Positions 23,283-36,289 are shown, numbered from the stretch's first letter. The stretch is DNA of 64,000 nt from Heterocephalus glaber (GCF_000247695.1 NW_004624734.1:32552184-32616183), one strand, 5' to 3'. The notes: generated by a model from the sequence alone, not told the origin. Made by a program: numbers and translations.

Positions 23283-23450
23283 ACAGAGTTTCTCAAATTT
23301 TAATGCAGGTACGAATCACCTATGGGTCCTGCTGACATGCAGATTCTGACCCAGTAGATTTTGGATGGGGCCTGAAAGTCTACATTTCTAATGAGCTCCT
23401 AAGAGATCCTCATGCTGGGATCCACAGATCACATTTTGAGTAGCCTGACC
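23283..23450 (+). mobile_element. MER5A-like hAT-Charlie fragment
   Basis: Words in the right order: tttctcaaattttaatgcag, gaatcacctatgggtcctgc, agattctgacccagtagatt, gatggggcctgaaagtctac, atttctaatgagctcc and cacattttgagtagcc. This is the body of a MER5A-type nonautonomous element. Confidence 0.8.
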
Positions 23451-24374
23451 AAATAGTCTAAGATAGAAAAGCAAGAGATGGGAGGACTGGAGCTGGTAAG
23501 AAGGCTTTTGCAATAATTCAGTGATAAGGTGGTAAGGGCCTGAACCACAACTTGTCAGAAAGAATGGGAAAAAGAGAATGTATTAGAGATATATAAATCC
23601 TTTAGATCAAATAGCAATACAGGAAACCAAACATACTCCAAATCACAGACCGTTATTGTCTATACATAGCAATCAGACACAAAACCAAAAGGATATAAAC
23701 AGCAGTCAATGAAGTATCATAGTATATTCTTGAAAATTACCTTACCATTTTTATTTTATAGGCTGTAGAAGTTGAGACCCAGAAAAGAAAAGTGTGATAG
23801 TCCAGTGCTTGCTGAAATGAAACAATGGCCTCTGAGCCCAAGCCTTCCAACTTTGAGGTATTACCTGTCATTTAATGCCACCTGGGGAACAAGGCCCAAG
23901 GCCCAGCCATGGGGCTCTCAAACCTGGAGGGACCTCCCTGCAGCCAAGCAAAAGGTTTGGATAAGTCACCCACTAATGCTGTGTTTCTCTCTCTCTCGAG
24001 CAGTATTTTACATGAGTCATCCAAAGAATGATTTGTGTGCAGTTAAAATGAGGACGTGATAAACTGTGTCAGATGAATGCCATTTCCTTTTTTGGGAAAG
24101 AGCTTCTAGATTGATAGATCAGAGGGTTATCACCAACATGAAATATCTGATTTTACCAAAAATGTGACAAACTCTCTTGATAGCCTTCTGGATAAAATGA
24201 AAATAAGCTGTGATGAATTCTTACATCATTATGTGGATTTGTAAGTGACCATAAGATCAGAGCAATCTGTGAGGAGCAGCAACCTCTGGTGGAATACACA
24301 GGGGTCAGCTTTTGTCTTGTCATGTTCAACATTTTTACTAACTGGATGAGAATATATCCAACCACATCCATACA

Positions 24375-24610
24375 ACAAACATGGAATCCGGTAGGAAATA
24401 GACAAAATCAAAATAGACAAAATAGAATCAACAAAAATTGCTGCTCTAATAAAGCTTACATTCCAAAGGAGAAAAAAGATAATAAACAAAATAAATAAAC
24501 ATCGTATTTAGATAATTATATATGCTATCATATAACTAAACTAATTGGTGAGATGCAAAATTGATAGGAAGGCAACATAAGAAATGTAGAGAAAGACTTA
24601 ATATATTATA
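24375..24610 (-). repeat. L2-like mammalian repeat
   Basis: Words such as taataaagcttacattccaa and gataataaacaaaataaata, with gagatgcaaaattgatagg, follow the order of a widely seen mammalian repeat (L2-type, reverse). The family is uncertain. Confidence 0.4.
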
Positions 24611-25732
24611 TCAAATAACCATAACAGCAAAACAAATCCCAACTTGGTTAAGATATTAGGACAATTCTACATATCTGTTGGGATGCAATTTCAATGAAAT
24701 AGATGTAGGGCCTTGTCCTTGAGAATAGAGGACAACTATTGATTATAGAGTATAGGAGGTGAGATTTAGCATTCAGAAAATGGATTAGGACTGTGGTTCA
24801 CTATAGTTCAAAATGAGCCAGTTGTGAAATGTGATTCTCAGAAATCTAGTGTGGTCTCAGGTCCTATCAGTGAAAGCACAGTATCTGGAGCACAGGAGGT
24901 GCTGCTCCTCTTGACTGTTCTCCTCTTGACTTAGTGAAACATAACTATTGCAGTGTGTTTCAATTGGCATCCAAAATCTAAAAGAGAAACTGACAAACAG
25001 GAAAACAAGCAAAGGAGAATCAACAAGGCAACAAGGCGTTCTGATATGTAAAGCAATCCACGACTGCAAACACTGCAATGCAAAGATAATGGAAGGGGAC
25101 TGCAGCGAAAGTACACATTGCATTTAATATGAGTTTCCTGACCTAGAAATTCTGTAGTGTTGGATACTAGTTAGAGGATGTATAAATTATCCTTTCAGCC
25201 CAATAGATTTGATGGGGGGAAAGGGATGCTTATTATGTACCTTTGTGAATACACAGAGATTCCTTTCCTTTTTAGATCTGAATTAATACCTTAGGCCCTG
25301 TGCTTTCTGCCATTCAAACCACACACTATCCTATTCTAAAGCACCCCTTCCCACCCTACTCCAGCAGGTCATTAATAATGGCCATTCTGTTTCTGATGTT
25401 CAACCATGCTGTAAATTTGGGGTGTTCTAATTTGTGTGACTTGGGGTGCTGTCAAGTGTCACTCCATCTTCTCCCATATGCAATGCCCTATGGGGAGGTT
25501 TCAGGGCCTAACAAAACTCGAGGTCCTTATGAAGAATTTTGATCACACTCAGTCCTGTATACAGTGTGTGGAGTTGGCTTTGGAACTCACTGAAGGTTCA
25601 CAGAAACATATAATTGAGAAAGAGTGAATGTAGACACATGTGGGTTAGACAGTCTGGAGCTCCAAGCAGTAGGTGTATGTTGTGACCACCTCCTTCAAAT
25701 AGATACATTATTTTTTCTTGAATGTTTCCTTT

Positions 25733-25828
25733 TTTGTTTTTTGGGGGTTTTTTTTGTATCAGGGATCGAACTCGGGACCTTGCGCTTGCAAGGCAGATGG
25801 CCGAACCACTGAGCTAAATCCCTGGCCC
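25733..25828 (-). mobile_element. ID-like tRNA-derived SINE
   Basis: Antisense copy, tgtatcagggatcgaactcg to gagctaaatccctggcccc. Target-site duplication cttgaatgtttccttt at 25717-25732 and 25829-25844. Confidence 0.95.
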
Positions 25829-26039
25829 CTTGAATGTTTCCTTTCTATCAGACCAGCTCAACCTTAACCTTACTCTAATGAATATATTTTCTCCTTTCTT
25901 CACCTATTCTTTCAATTTTTAAATTCTTTTTAAATTTTGTTTTAAATTCGCTTGAGGAACGTTTAAGGTAGACCTGATACATAGTAGGTTCCTGGTCCCA
26001 AATCCCATACTTATCTGGAAGGAATTTCTATTGTTTATA

Positions 26040-26190
26040 CTGTCCGCTCATCCATGCACTCACTCAGTCCACAAATATCTACTAGGCTCTTTCCCTTGCA
26101 CTAGGCTCTTCCAGGCACAGGCAACATAGGAGGCAAAACAGTAAAGCCTCTGTTCCCATGAAGGTGACACTTGATGACAGAAGAAAGCCC
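26040..26190 (-). repeat. L2 LINE 3' end, reverse
   Basis: actcagtccacaaatatcta, ctaggctcttccaggcacag, gcaacataggaggcaaaaca and cctctgttcccatgaaggtg follow the reversed L2 tail. Confidence 0.65.
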
Positions 26191-27164
26191 AGAGAAACCT
26201 TTGGTTTTTGTCTACTTTGACATTCTACTATATGTCCTTCATTCCTGGGCATTCAAATCCATGCATCAACTAAAGTTTATTGAGTACCTACTCTGTGATA
26301 GGCAGGTTCGATTTACCCTATGTAAATTTGCACTTGTGAAATGATGGCCATCTGTACCTTAGTTTTTTCCTCAGTTGCATCTTCTGAATTCTTTATGAGA
26401 TCAAGATTGTAGGCATCTTCTTTGATCTCAGCCCCTTCCCTTCCACAAGGCTCTGTCAGTATTTTGCAGTTGTGACTCAGGATTGTTTCTCACTGTTCAT
26501 TTTCTCCCTGTGCTGTCTGTATGAAGGTGTCTTGCAATTTACAGGTGAAAGCACAGAGTCTTAGGTACTCTAAATAAAAGGTGGAAGTCCCTGTGTACCT
26601 TCTCCTCCTCCTCATCCTCTCAAGTCTCTCCCGTAAAGTATTAATTTTGCTCTCAGCAAATAAGCTGTCAGCTAATTCTCTCTAGCCCGAAAGGGACAGC
26701 TGGTTTAAACCTTCCAGTATTATCCTTATCAGGTATCTGTATTTTAGGGAGAAGAATGGGTCTATAATGGTGGGAAGTGCAAGAGGAACAGGGGACTGGG
26801 TGGAGGAGCATTCCAGGGTTATACAGCAATAATGATGAGGAGAACAACAACAAACACACATTAATCTTCATAAGAACCTTTTGAAGTAGTTAGCTTATGA
26901 ATGCTAAAGCTGGATTCCAGCTCAGGCTACCTGGTTCTCTAGTTCTTACAATCATCATGATGGCAGCCTCCAGTTTTGCACATCCAGATCAATCCAGTAA
27001 ATGAGGCAGAATATTTAACAGCAAGTAAGGGCAACCCCTCACTGCCACTGCAGTATGGATATTGCATGAATCAAGGCAAAGAAGGGACCTGGGCAGGGAA
27101 CCCATATGGTTGCCTCTGTTGCTCATGGTTTCCATGTTGGCAATCTTCCTGAAAGGAACAGTCC

Positions 27165-27480
27165 TGAATGTTCAAATCTTACCTACTCTTCACACCTCAT
27201 ACAAATGCCAATTTAGCCATCTCTTCCAGAAGTTTAAGCCAATTTCTCAAGCCTAGTGTCAATTTTCTAATCCCATCATGTTTTATCTGTACGTCTCTAA
27301 TAACGATATTGCTTTCATCACTGTTTTACGGTTAATGTTACCCAGATTCACTGTCTTCTATTTGAAGGCAGACATCATGGAATCATTGCTGCTGCTCCTG
27401 GTTCCATAACCCCCAGTTTAGTGCCATATATATATATATATCAGAAACTCATCTATGAAATGCAAAAATGAGTGAATAAA
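27165..27480 (+). repeat. L2 LINE 3' region
   Basis: Drifted L2 from tgttcaaatcttacctactc through catgttttatctgtacgtct and gaaggcagacatcatgg to the tail aaatgagtgaataaatac. A TA run lies at 27428-27441. Confidence 0.6.
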
Positions 27481-29539
27481 TACACAAATTGGTGATCCAC
27501 AAAAGTGCTACAGACTCATATCTACTTTGAGGACTTAATTGTGATGTCTCTTCCCCTAAATTAGGGGATTCATAAGATGCCATAGAAAAGAGCAGGCTGC
27601 CCAGTCAATCTCTGCCAAGATTTTCGGCTTGGGCAGAGCCCAAAGTCAAGTCTTTGGTTCCAGCTTGCTATAGCATCACATGTTTTTCCTGGCCTGTCTC
27701 AGGGAGTGGAAAAGGAGCCACAGAACAGAAAGTGCTGGGCATAGGAACGCTAACATTTCTCCAAAATGGTAACACCTTCTAGGGATAGTGCCTGTGTCCT
27801 CTTTTTAAAGTATAAGTGGGGCCTCATCTGGCTCAGCCCAATCCAACCCTTCTCCTAGTACACACTATTCTGGAGGCTGCTTCTGTAGAGCTCTGGTCCT
27901 GGCAGATTATGTGAGTTCCTGCAGTGGAGCCCAACCTTAGGAAACAGTGAGTTTTCCTTCTGCAGCCTGGGAAAGCAGACATAAATAGGCAGCCATGTGC
28001 CAAGGGCAAGTTGGCACTGAATCTGATTCTTCCACTTTCTCTTCCCCAATTGATGTGGCAGGAAGGCTTCCTTTAACACTGGTGATGAATCCTTCCTCTC
28101 TTCTGTTTCCTTCCCATTCCCACCCACTGTCTCAAAGATCACATGGCTTGAGGGTGAAGGGAGGAGTGTAATGAGCTGCCAGAGGAAAAGCCCTGTAGGG
28201 CTAGGTGGTTGGACTGGCTTTCTTTCTATCCTGCTTTCTGCTATAAGGTGACAATGTAATATGTTCAGCTGTAACACCACGGTGAGAAAAAACTCAAAGA
28301 AATAGCTTAGAAATATGATCTTGTGTCCATCTACAACTTCTTGTCTGGCTAGTTCTTCAATCTTGTCTCAATCTCCCCAGATCTGCAAGATTGGTTTTTA
28401 ATGAATTTAGTTCTGATGTCCTTGTTGAATGTGTATGATAGTTTCATCTACATGCAAAGGGTTGGCTGAGAAGTGAGAATGAGGCCCACTAACTCTGAAA
28501 TGTCCTTCAACAGGGACCCTATTATCTCACTTTAACTGGAGTCCTTGGCTAATAAAACCCATTGCTAAATTAAACAAACCTTTCCTCTAGCTATGCCAAG
28601 TGTCTGCAACAAAACTCCTTCATGCTAGGGTTTTTCCTTCTTGTCCAAGACTTAGAAAAAGGTTGTTTTCTCAGCTGCTTGCAAACCCAGGAAAAGAGCC
28701 AGGGAGGCAAACAAGTCAGTTTGTCTTGCATCAGATAATTCAACAGGCTTTTGATAACCTCAAGTCTTCTGTCCTTTCTCTAGGTTGAACTGAACTCTCC
28801 ACACCAAGGGACAGAAGGGCCGGAAATGCTCCAGACAGGAAGATCTGTGACTGGAAGGAGGCCATGAGATCAGGAGGGCTTGCAGTGTACCCAGTGATCC
28901 TCATAGGAATTCCCTAATCATTGTGTTAAGAGAGCTGGAGGGAAAAGTGGCAGAGGTCCAGCTCCCAGCACTTATCTAGATCTGATGCTGATTAGAATCT
29001 GCTTCATCCCTTGGAAAATCACTCTCTGTGGAACACGGATGCCTCAACACCACAGCTCCACAGGCTTGGGAGAGAGCAAGGAATGACTTTAATGACATCT
29101 AAACTGCCTTCCTCAAATAGTGCTGGAAAATGGAGGGTGAAAAAATGAAATGTATTTGAGCAGGCATGAATTTATTAATTTACTTATATATGGCCAACTT
29201 TATTTTTCCTACAGCAATTAGGGTCAGAGAGTAAGCTGGTCTGAATCCCTAATGGAATATAATTCTAGACTGTTTGAAGAATCTTCTAGAAAGTTTGTAT
29301 CTGAGGCTGGAAGAGCTTATTCCTTCATAGACTATCATTATGTTCTTTCATAACACTTCGTGACTGTTTTCAAAATGTTTATCTATTACGTATCAAGTTC
29401 CAAAAGTATATAGAGCTATTGCCTATAAAAGAGCTTGATTCTTAAATAATTTATCGATTTTTTTCAGATCAGAAGGATATTAATTTAGTAAATTATAGGA
29501 GAGTAATATGTAGTTCCAGGTCAGAGAGATATTTGCAGT

Positions 29540-31115
29540 TAATTGTTTTTCCCCCAACTTTTTATTGTAAAAATTTCAAACATACAACAAGGTTGAGAAA
29601 ATTTTATAATGAATACCAGTGAACCTATCAACTAGTTCTACAAGTAACATTTTTTATATTTGTTTCTTCATGTATCTATTCATCCATCTATCCATCTTTC
29701 TTTTGTTCTTGTGCATTTCAAAGTAAATTGCAAACATTAGTATATTTCCCTCTAAATATTTAGCATGAGCATAACTAACTATAAACAACATTTGTTCATG
29801 TGCTTTAAAATGTTGGATTTTTTTTTTTTTTTAGTGAATGTTACATGTGGTTTCAGTGAATTAGTGATTCTTCTCAAATTACACTAGAATCAGAGAGAAT
29901 TTAGGGACTATGCATATATGGCAGCGTGCAAACTTAACTCAAAAATATGAGCCATTGATTCTTTCAATATTAATACCACTTTAATGAGGTATAATTTATA
30001 TGAAGTAAACTTATTTTTAATATAGACATTAAAGCTATTAATTTCCCTTTAAACACCACTTTAACTATACCACACAAGTTTTGGTACATTATATTTAATT
30101 TAATTTTCTCAAAGTATTTTCTAATTTCCTTTGTGATTTATTCTTAAACCTACTGCTTATTGAACAGTGCGTATTTTAAAATTTGTACATATATTAGAAT
30201 TCTCCAAATGTTCATCTCTTATTATTAATTTCATTCCAATGTGATTAGAGAAATTTGTATGATTTCAATTCTTTAAAATTTATTGAGGCTCATTTTATAG
30301 TCTAATGTATAGTTTGTGCTAGAAATATTCCATGTATATTTGACAAGAATATGTATATGCTGTTGTTGGATGTAGTGTTCTATAGAAGCCTATTAAGTCA
30401 TAGTGTTGTTCAACTCTTCTAATTCTTTGTTGAATTTCTGCCTAGTTGTTCTATCCATTATTGAAAGTGTGGTGTTTAAATTTCTGTTACTAATAGTATC
30501 TATTCCTCTGGTTTTGCTAGTTTTTGGTTCATGTATTTTTTGGGGGAGGGGCTCAGTTATTACACACAAACATATTTATAATAGTTAAATATTCCTAATA
30601 GAGTGAATTTTTCATCATTATAAAATGTCTTTTTTCCCCCAGCAACAATTTTTGTTTTAAAGTCTATCTTGTGTGATATTTATATAGCCATTCTAGCTCT
30701 CATTTGTTTATTGTTTATATGGTATATATTTTAGCATCTTTTTACTTTCTACTTATTAGTGTCTTTGACTCTAAACTATGTCTCCTGTGGACAGTATACA
30801 GTTGAATTATGGTTTCTTTTTAACTATTGTGCCAATCTCTGCCTTTTGAACAGAGTGTTTAATTCATTTACATTTAATGTAATTACTGATAATATAGGTT
30901 ATATGGCTGCCATTTTGCTATTTGTTTTCTGTTTGTCTGCTATCTTGTTGTTTTTCTTCTATTTTTCTATTACTGCCTTCTTTATTTTTTTTTAGAATAT
31001 GATTTTAATTCTTTCTTTGTTTCAGTTTTGCTATAATTTTAGTTATTGTTTTAGTGGTTGCTCTTAGGAGTGAATATTAACATTTCAACTTAGTTTGGAT
31101 TAATATCACCTTAAT
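29540..31115 (-). mobile_element. Fossil L1 (L1M/HAL1 type), antisense ORF2 and 3' end
   Basis: Printed as + strand, this is the reverse of an old L1. The 3' end is at 29540-29880 (tttttattgtaaaaatttcaaac...). ORF2-derived sequence lies from about 30000 to 31100, for example agttgttctatccattattg at 30441 and tgtatatgctgttgttgga at 30351. The frame is broken by many stops and the sequence is heavily AT-drifted, so it is ancient. The exact subfamily was not determined. Confidence 0.75.
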
Positions 31116-31119
31116 TTGG

Positions 31120-31255
31120 TCAATCTAACCTCTTCAATTCTTACTTTTCTCATCTCTAAAATGAATAATGATGACTTCATATAGGCTAGTTGTGAGGATT
31201 AATAAGATGAAAGAAATTAATGAAAATGTGGCATTCTATAAAAACCTAAAAAATG
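31120..31255 (+). repeat. MIR SINE
   Basis: cttttctcatctctaaaatg, aataatgatgacttcatata and ttgtgaggattaataagatg follow the MIR core and 3' half. It directly abuts the fossil L1. Confidence 0.65.
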
Positions 31256-31286
31256 TTGGTTTTTTTCACTATGGTAGGGGAATCTT

Positions 31287-31386
31287 TTTTTTTTTTTTTT
31301 TTCTTTTTTTTGGTACCAGAGATTGAACTTGGTACCTTGCGCTTTCGAGGCAGGCGGTGGAACCACTGAGCTAAATCTCCGGCCCT
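31287..31386 (-). mobile_element. ID-like tRNA-derived SINE
   Basis: Antisense copy with a long T tail, ggtaccagagattgaacttg to gagctaaatctccggccc. Target-site duplication ggtaggggaatctt at 31273-31286 and 31387-31400. Confidence 0.95.
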
Positions 31387-32652
31387 GGTAGGGGAATCTT
31401 ATAGGAATAAAAGTGTAAAAAATTAATAAACTTTATTTTTAAGTTTTTAAAATAAAAAGTTAACATAAGTATCACTAACTTCAATTTACAAATAAGTATG
31501 AATTGGTTTTATTGTCATCTGAATTTGGAAAGTTCACTTCAGCTGCAATTAAAGCAATCAAATACTATAACAGACTATTTCAAGTGATAGAGACCCATTC
31601 CCTTCCTTTATCTTACATCAAAGGTGTGATATGGTCTAAAAAGAGCACAGGAGCTCTTTCCAGCTGTAAATGCTGAGCTCTCTGGACACTGGGTTTGGCA
31701 GGCCTGACTTCTAGCACTGTCCATAGACCCATAGGAAGCAGAATTGGATCATCTCGTCCAGGCTTGCTAGAAAATGCAGCCAAAGCAAGACAGATTTGGC
31801 CTTTAAGAGTCACGGAAGGAAGGCTGTGGTTGTGTCATTATTATGGTAAAAAGATGCCAGGAACTCAGAGGGTGTGTCTTGAGTTCTCAGGCACACATTC
31901 CTCTTACATCATGGTCAGGCCACACGGGATTTTCTTTAGTCTCACAGGAACTAATTCAAGGAAGGCAACATGTTTCTATGTAAAGAGGTTGAAGTCTGGG
32001 CTTGACACATCCAAAAGCAGCTGGTCAAGTGGGACTGGTTTGTGTAATATACAACATCCCTGTCCCTGTTCTGATGGGTGGAGGAACTAGTGTGAGAAAC
32101 CAACATGCTCTTTCTTCAGAGCATGGCCAAATTAGTTCTTCTGATTACCACACCATTTTTACTATTTCTCTAAAGTCCTTCTCCAATGAAGAAAGGGGAA
32201 AGGACAAGAAGAAACACAAGACAGGATTTCAGATGAGCTGAAAAGTATAACAGAAGGTGTAGTATCCTTCTCATCCTTTAGAGCTCAAATTCAATATAGT
32301 TTGAACTAGTCTTTGTAGCTTGTTCCGTATGATGGAGAAGAGCTGAAACTTCATGCGATAACTCCAGTGTTGTCACAGCATAACTGGAAATGTGTTAACT
32401 TAGGGTTTTGTATTTTTAATGTATTTAATGTGAATGTGTCCAAGTATTACACTATATATAAACACAAAAAGATTCATTTATAAAGTATTGTTGGAAAATT
32501 AAGGTATCTTTAACCTACAGAAATAGGCATGTAGACTGAAATAATTCAAGAAATGGGGAGCTATATGAGAGAAATTTTAGAAAGAACTTGGTTAGAAGAG
32601 CTTGATAGCAACCAGGTTGAATATATAAAGAATTTAAAAACTATCTTAGCCC

Positions 32653-32749
32653 GGCCGGGGATTTAGCTCAGTGGTTCCACCGCCTGCCCTGCAAGCACAA
32701 GGACCTGAGTTTGATCTCTGGTGCCAAACCCCCCCCCCCCCAAAACAAT
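32653..32749 (+). mobile_element. ID-like SINE with a C-tract tail
   Basis: Full copy, ggccggggatttagctcagt to gagtttgatctctggtgcc. The tail is AAA, about 13 C, then AAAACAAT. Target-site duplication actatcttagccc at 32640-32652 and 32750-32762. Confidence 0.95.
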
Positions 32750-32825
32750 ACTATCTTAGCCCTCTGGGAACCAACCAGATTTCCATTTGAAGACCTACTT
32801 CAAATATCATAACTCCTGGCAAACT

Positions 32826-33015
32826 GTGGATAATAATAGTGATAAGAGCTAACATTTATTAATGAAGATCTTACTGTGTGCCAAACATTATTTCAAGGCC
32901 TATAATCCTCATATTAACCCTATTAGATAAATACCCCCGTTTTACCGATGAGGAAACTGGCAGAGGTCAACAAGTCTCCTGATGAATACAGGGGAGTGAC
33001 TGGCTGCCCATGTCT
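32826..33015 (-). repeat. MIR SINE
   Basis: gagctaacatttattaatga, cttactgtgtgccaaacatt, cctcatattaaccctattag and gttttaccgatgaggaaact make a clear reversed MIR. Confidence 0.8.
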
Positions 33016-34510
33016 CTAACTTTGATCTATAGAAGGCTGAGAATCAATGGGCCCACTGGAAGGTACTCATGAGATATAATTTTAAGGGTGCCAGAAGGTC
33101 CCTAGTCAATATCTCCTCTCTCCCACTGACTTGTCAGAAATTCTCATATGTTTAGACTAAATCTGTGTCTTCATGCAGTCTATCTGTTCAGTACACACAT
33201 TTACTACCAGCCAGAGGTTATTCTCTAGAATGTGTCAGTAGCTTATTTTACCTGGAACACGGGGGGAATTCAGATGAATATCAACCATCAAAGGAATCAT
33301 AAATTGTCCAATATCTGATGTTCCCTGGGCTGGAAAGTCTGGACAGGACCTTTTGTGGGGTGTAGCAAAGGCTGGCACTGAGCCCCCAAAGAAGGGTGTT
33401 AGAATCTTCCTATTTTGTCATCACGTTAGGAATAGCCCTGTTTAGAAATCCTAGGAGCTTTTGCTGCATCATAATCTCACAGCCTTTTTTGTTACTATTG
33501 ACTTGACTATACCACAGGATTCTGCCAGGCCTAATGATTGCTTTGACTTCTCTTTACCCTCCCCATGGTATGACTATGACTTTATGTTTTTCTGCTTATA
33601 TATATATAACATGTATTCACTATAAACAAGTCAAGCGATAGAAAGAAATGCATATTCACTATAAACAAATCATGAAATAGAATTATGAGGAATAAAGCAA
33701 ATCAGCCCCTTCTCTGTGACTCCGAGTGAAGGAAAATTTTTATGTTGGAAACTATAGAATGGAATGTGGGCCCTGTCTCCCCAGGACCCTTCAGAGGTTG
33801 GACAGAAGGCAAGTCCAGAGCTGGTCTTAAAAAGGCCTAAACTCTTTTGGAGCTTTTGTAATAGCAGCTTTAGTCTGTCACTTCTCTTCTCCAATCTGGG
33901 TCCGATGGCTCACAGCAACCTTGGGCTTGGCCTAATTAGGAGGCGCAACAATGTGGAAAGTCTCCTCTTTGTTTTCCAAGGGTAGCCATCTTAAATAACA
34001 ACTCCCAAATTTTCCCTTCCTCCCCAAGGAGTTAATCATGTTTTAGAAGTAAACTAGAGCTCTGCCTAATTACTATGGGACAGAGCTTTTATCTCCAAGA
34101 CAAGAGCTCACGTGAGCTTTCTTCAGTGCTCAGGCAGAGTTCTAATAGCAAGGAGGAAGGATGAATTAGATAACTACCCCAAAGACATCGTGGATTCCTA
34201 CCCATGGGCAGGCAGAGTCATCCCAGGGGAGCCAGTCAGCATCTAGGAGGAATGAGAGACCAAAGAGGAAGAAAGGCAAAAGAAGAGATAATGGAAACAA
34301 AACCCCAAAACAAAATCCATGTTCAGCAATAAAAGAGCCCAGAAAGCTCACCCTTCAGGTGCAGTTGTGGAACCTAGGTCTTTCATGGATCATATGATAA
34401 GAGGGTGTGAGCTTGGGGATAGTTTGGGGGATAGGCCATATGGTACCTCATTGTTCTGAGCTTGAATTTATTTGGTGACCTGGGTCAGGTTTTGTAAGCA
34501 TCTCCTTCTT

Positions 34511-34616
34511 TAATTTTTATTTATTTATTTATTTATTTATTTGAAGTGCTGGTGTTCAAATTCAGAGCCTCTTACATAGTAGGCAATTGCTCTACTGCTG
34601 AGTTATATCCCCAGCC
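34511..34616 (-). mobile_element. Old ID-like SINE with an expanded TTTA tail
   Basis: The antisense tRNA-related part is at 34545-34612 (aagtgctggtgttcaaattc, gctgagttatatccccagcc). The tail has become a (TTTA)n microsatellite at 34516-34542. Divergence is greater than in most ID-like copies here. Confidence 0.65.
34516..34542. repeat. (TTTA)n microsatellite
   Basis: About seven TTTA/TTAT units, probably grown from the tail of the neighbouring SINE. Confidence 0.9.
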
Positions 34617-34855
34617 TCATTTTTCCCTTTAAGATCTGATCATAAGCGAGAGGCTCCATTAAGGTGGGCTCAACTAAAATATATTTAAAACAATAACTAT
34701 ATTTAAAGATCCATTCAGTCCAGAACAGTACAGAATGCCATTTACGGAGTCTTTGTAAAATGTCTGCTATGCTCTTTTGAGTCCCAGGTAGAAAAGCTGC
34801 TGGACCAGGTTAATAATGAAGCAAGGCAGAGCTACAGTATTCATTAGCTATGGGG

Positions 34856-35057
34856 GCAGAGGTACTAGGGACTGAACTTGGGGCTTTTATACTGAGCTAC
34901 ATCTCTAGTCCCATTTTATTTTTATTTTTATTTTTTTATATTGACACAGGGTCTTGCTAAGTTACCAAGTTGCCCAGGCTGGGCTTGAATTTGGGATACT
35001 CCTGCTTGAGGTTCTCAGAGTGCTGGGATTAGAGGAATGTGCCACCACACCCAGCAG
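34856..35057 (-). mobile_element. Composite SINE: B1 followed by an ID-like tRNA unit
   Basis: Printed + strand, an antisense ID-like unit (ggtactagggactgaacttg, tgagctacatctctagtccc, 34860-34912) is directly followed by a short A/T spacer and an antisense B1 (34940-35057: agttgcccaggctgggcttg, agtgctgggattagagg). In sense orientation this is B1 then ID, the order of known dimeric B1-dID-type SINEs. Confidence 0.65.
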
Positions 35058-35074
35058 AATTAGTTTTTGGTTTT

Positions 35075-35227
35075 CTTTTTTCTTTTTTTGAGACAGAGAC
35101 TCGCGAAGTAGCTTAGACTGGCCTCAAAGTGACTATGTAGTCCGGGCTGGACTCGAATGCATGGTGATCTTCCTGCCTCAGCCTCCCGAGTGCTGGGACT
35201 ACAAGCATCCACTACCATGCCCAGCCA
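35075..35227 (-). mobile_element. B1-type SINE, near full length
   Basis: An antisense B1 with its T-run at the left (tttttttgagacagagactc), then tagtccgggctggactcgaa, cctgcctcagcctcccgagt and gctgggactacaagcatc. It lies next to the composite SINE. Confidence 0.85.
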
Positions 35228-35318
35228 GAATTAGTCGTTTTTGAAGTAAAACTACATTTGTGTTTCCCTTGTTTGCATGAAAATTTTGTTGTTGTTGTTT
35301 TTAATAATTAAAATACTT

Positions 35319-35397
35319 GGGCCTGTGGATATAGCTCAGTGGCACAGCGCTTGCCTGAGGCCCAGAGTTCGATTCCTGGTACCAAAAAAAAAAAAAA
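35319..35397 (+). mobile_element. ID-like SINE, slightly shortened
   Basis: cctgtggatatagctcagtg to gttcgattcctggtacc with a 17-A tail; a few bases are missing in the middle. Target-site duplication aattaaaatactt at 35306-35318 and 35398-35410. Confidence 0.93.
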
Positions 35398-35469
35398 AAT
35401 TAAAATACTTCAAGTTTCCTAATATAGTTTAAGGAACTAAAATCTCATTCATTTTAATGTTATCTTCTT

Positions 35470-35625
35470 GACAATATTTCTCGATTTCCATACCATGGAA
35501 CACTATGTTGCTATGAAAAGGAATTAGTACCTATATGTACATGGACAGATAATCTGTGATGTATAGGTTATTTTATAGGCAGGTTATATGACATGTACAT
35601 TTTGATATATGTAGAGAAAAAGTCT
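35470..35625 (+). mobile_element. Fossil L1 ORF2 C-terminal fragment
   Basis: The stretch ccataccatggaacactatg, then gctatgaaaaggaattagta, is the eroded + strand counterpart of the L1 ORF2 tail (W..YYAAIKR-like). It is short and broken. Confidence 0.6.
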
Positions 35626-36019
35626 AGAAGATTATATACTCCTAGAAGATTTTCCTTCCTACTCTGTATTAACCTACATTTCTTGATTTCCCTCCACAAC
35701 TAGCATGAATTACTTTTTGTTTTCCATTTCAGAATAAACAAACAAAAACATCCTCTTCCTTATACAGGTAGGGAAAGTCAAGTTAAGGAGAGTGTTCATG
35801 CTCTGCCATATTTGGTCAGCAGTCACGCCATGATGTACAATTTGTTGTCGCTAGAGCATTTCTGTTGAACAGGCACAGCTTCTAGCTGAGTGCCATGGAA
35901 AGCTCTTGTGCCAGAATGAAAATACAAGACCTAAAAAGGGCAGGCACACTTTGCAATTATATAAAACCATATTTACAAGAAGTATAAGCAATAATTACTA
36001 AGAACTGAATGACTTATTT

Positions 36020-36145
36020 TATGTTATATTCATTCAACAAATGTTTACTGAGTCTCTCTTATGTCCCAGGTCCTGAGCTACACGTTAGGGGAAACAAAAA
36101 TGAATTTAATGAGGTCCCTGCCCATAAGGAACTGAAAGGCCCAGT
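36020..36145 (-). repeat. L2 LINE 3' end, reverse
   Basis: attcattcaacaaatgttta, ctgagtctctcttatgtccc and aggtccctgcccataaggaa give a clear reversed L2 tail. Confidence 0.75.
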
Positions 36146-36289
36146 TTTGAGGTAACCCAGAAGGCTTCGGGAATCCAGATGACACGTGCTTTAAAAAACA
36201 CTTGCTTCATAGGTCCTTGTTTAGGGTGAGCAGCAGTCCAGGGCTTTAGTGGCTTAAATGCCTGTGTTCCTTAGCTTTCTAAAATATAA

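Noticed and set aside
27855..28280. 141-codon minus-strand open frame
   Set aside because: I recognise no family and see no codon bias or conservation cue; length is within chance for a 64-kb window.
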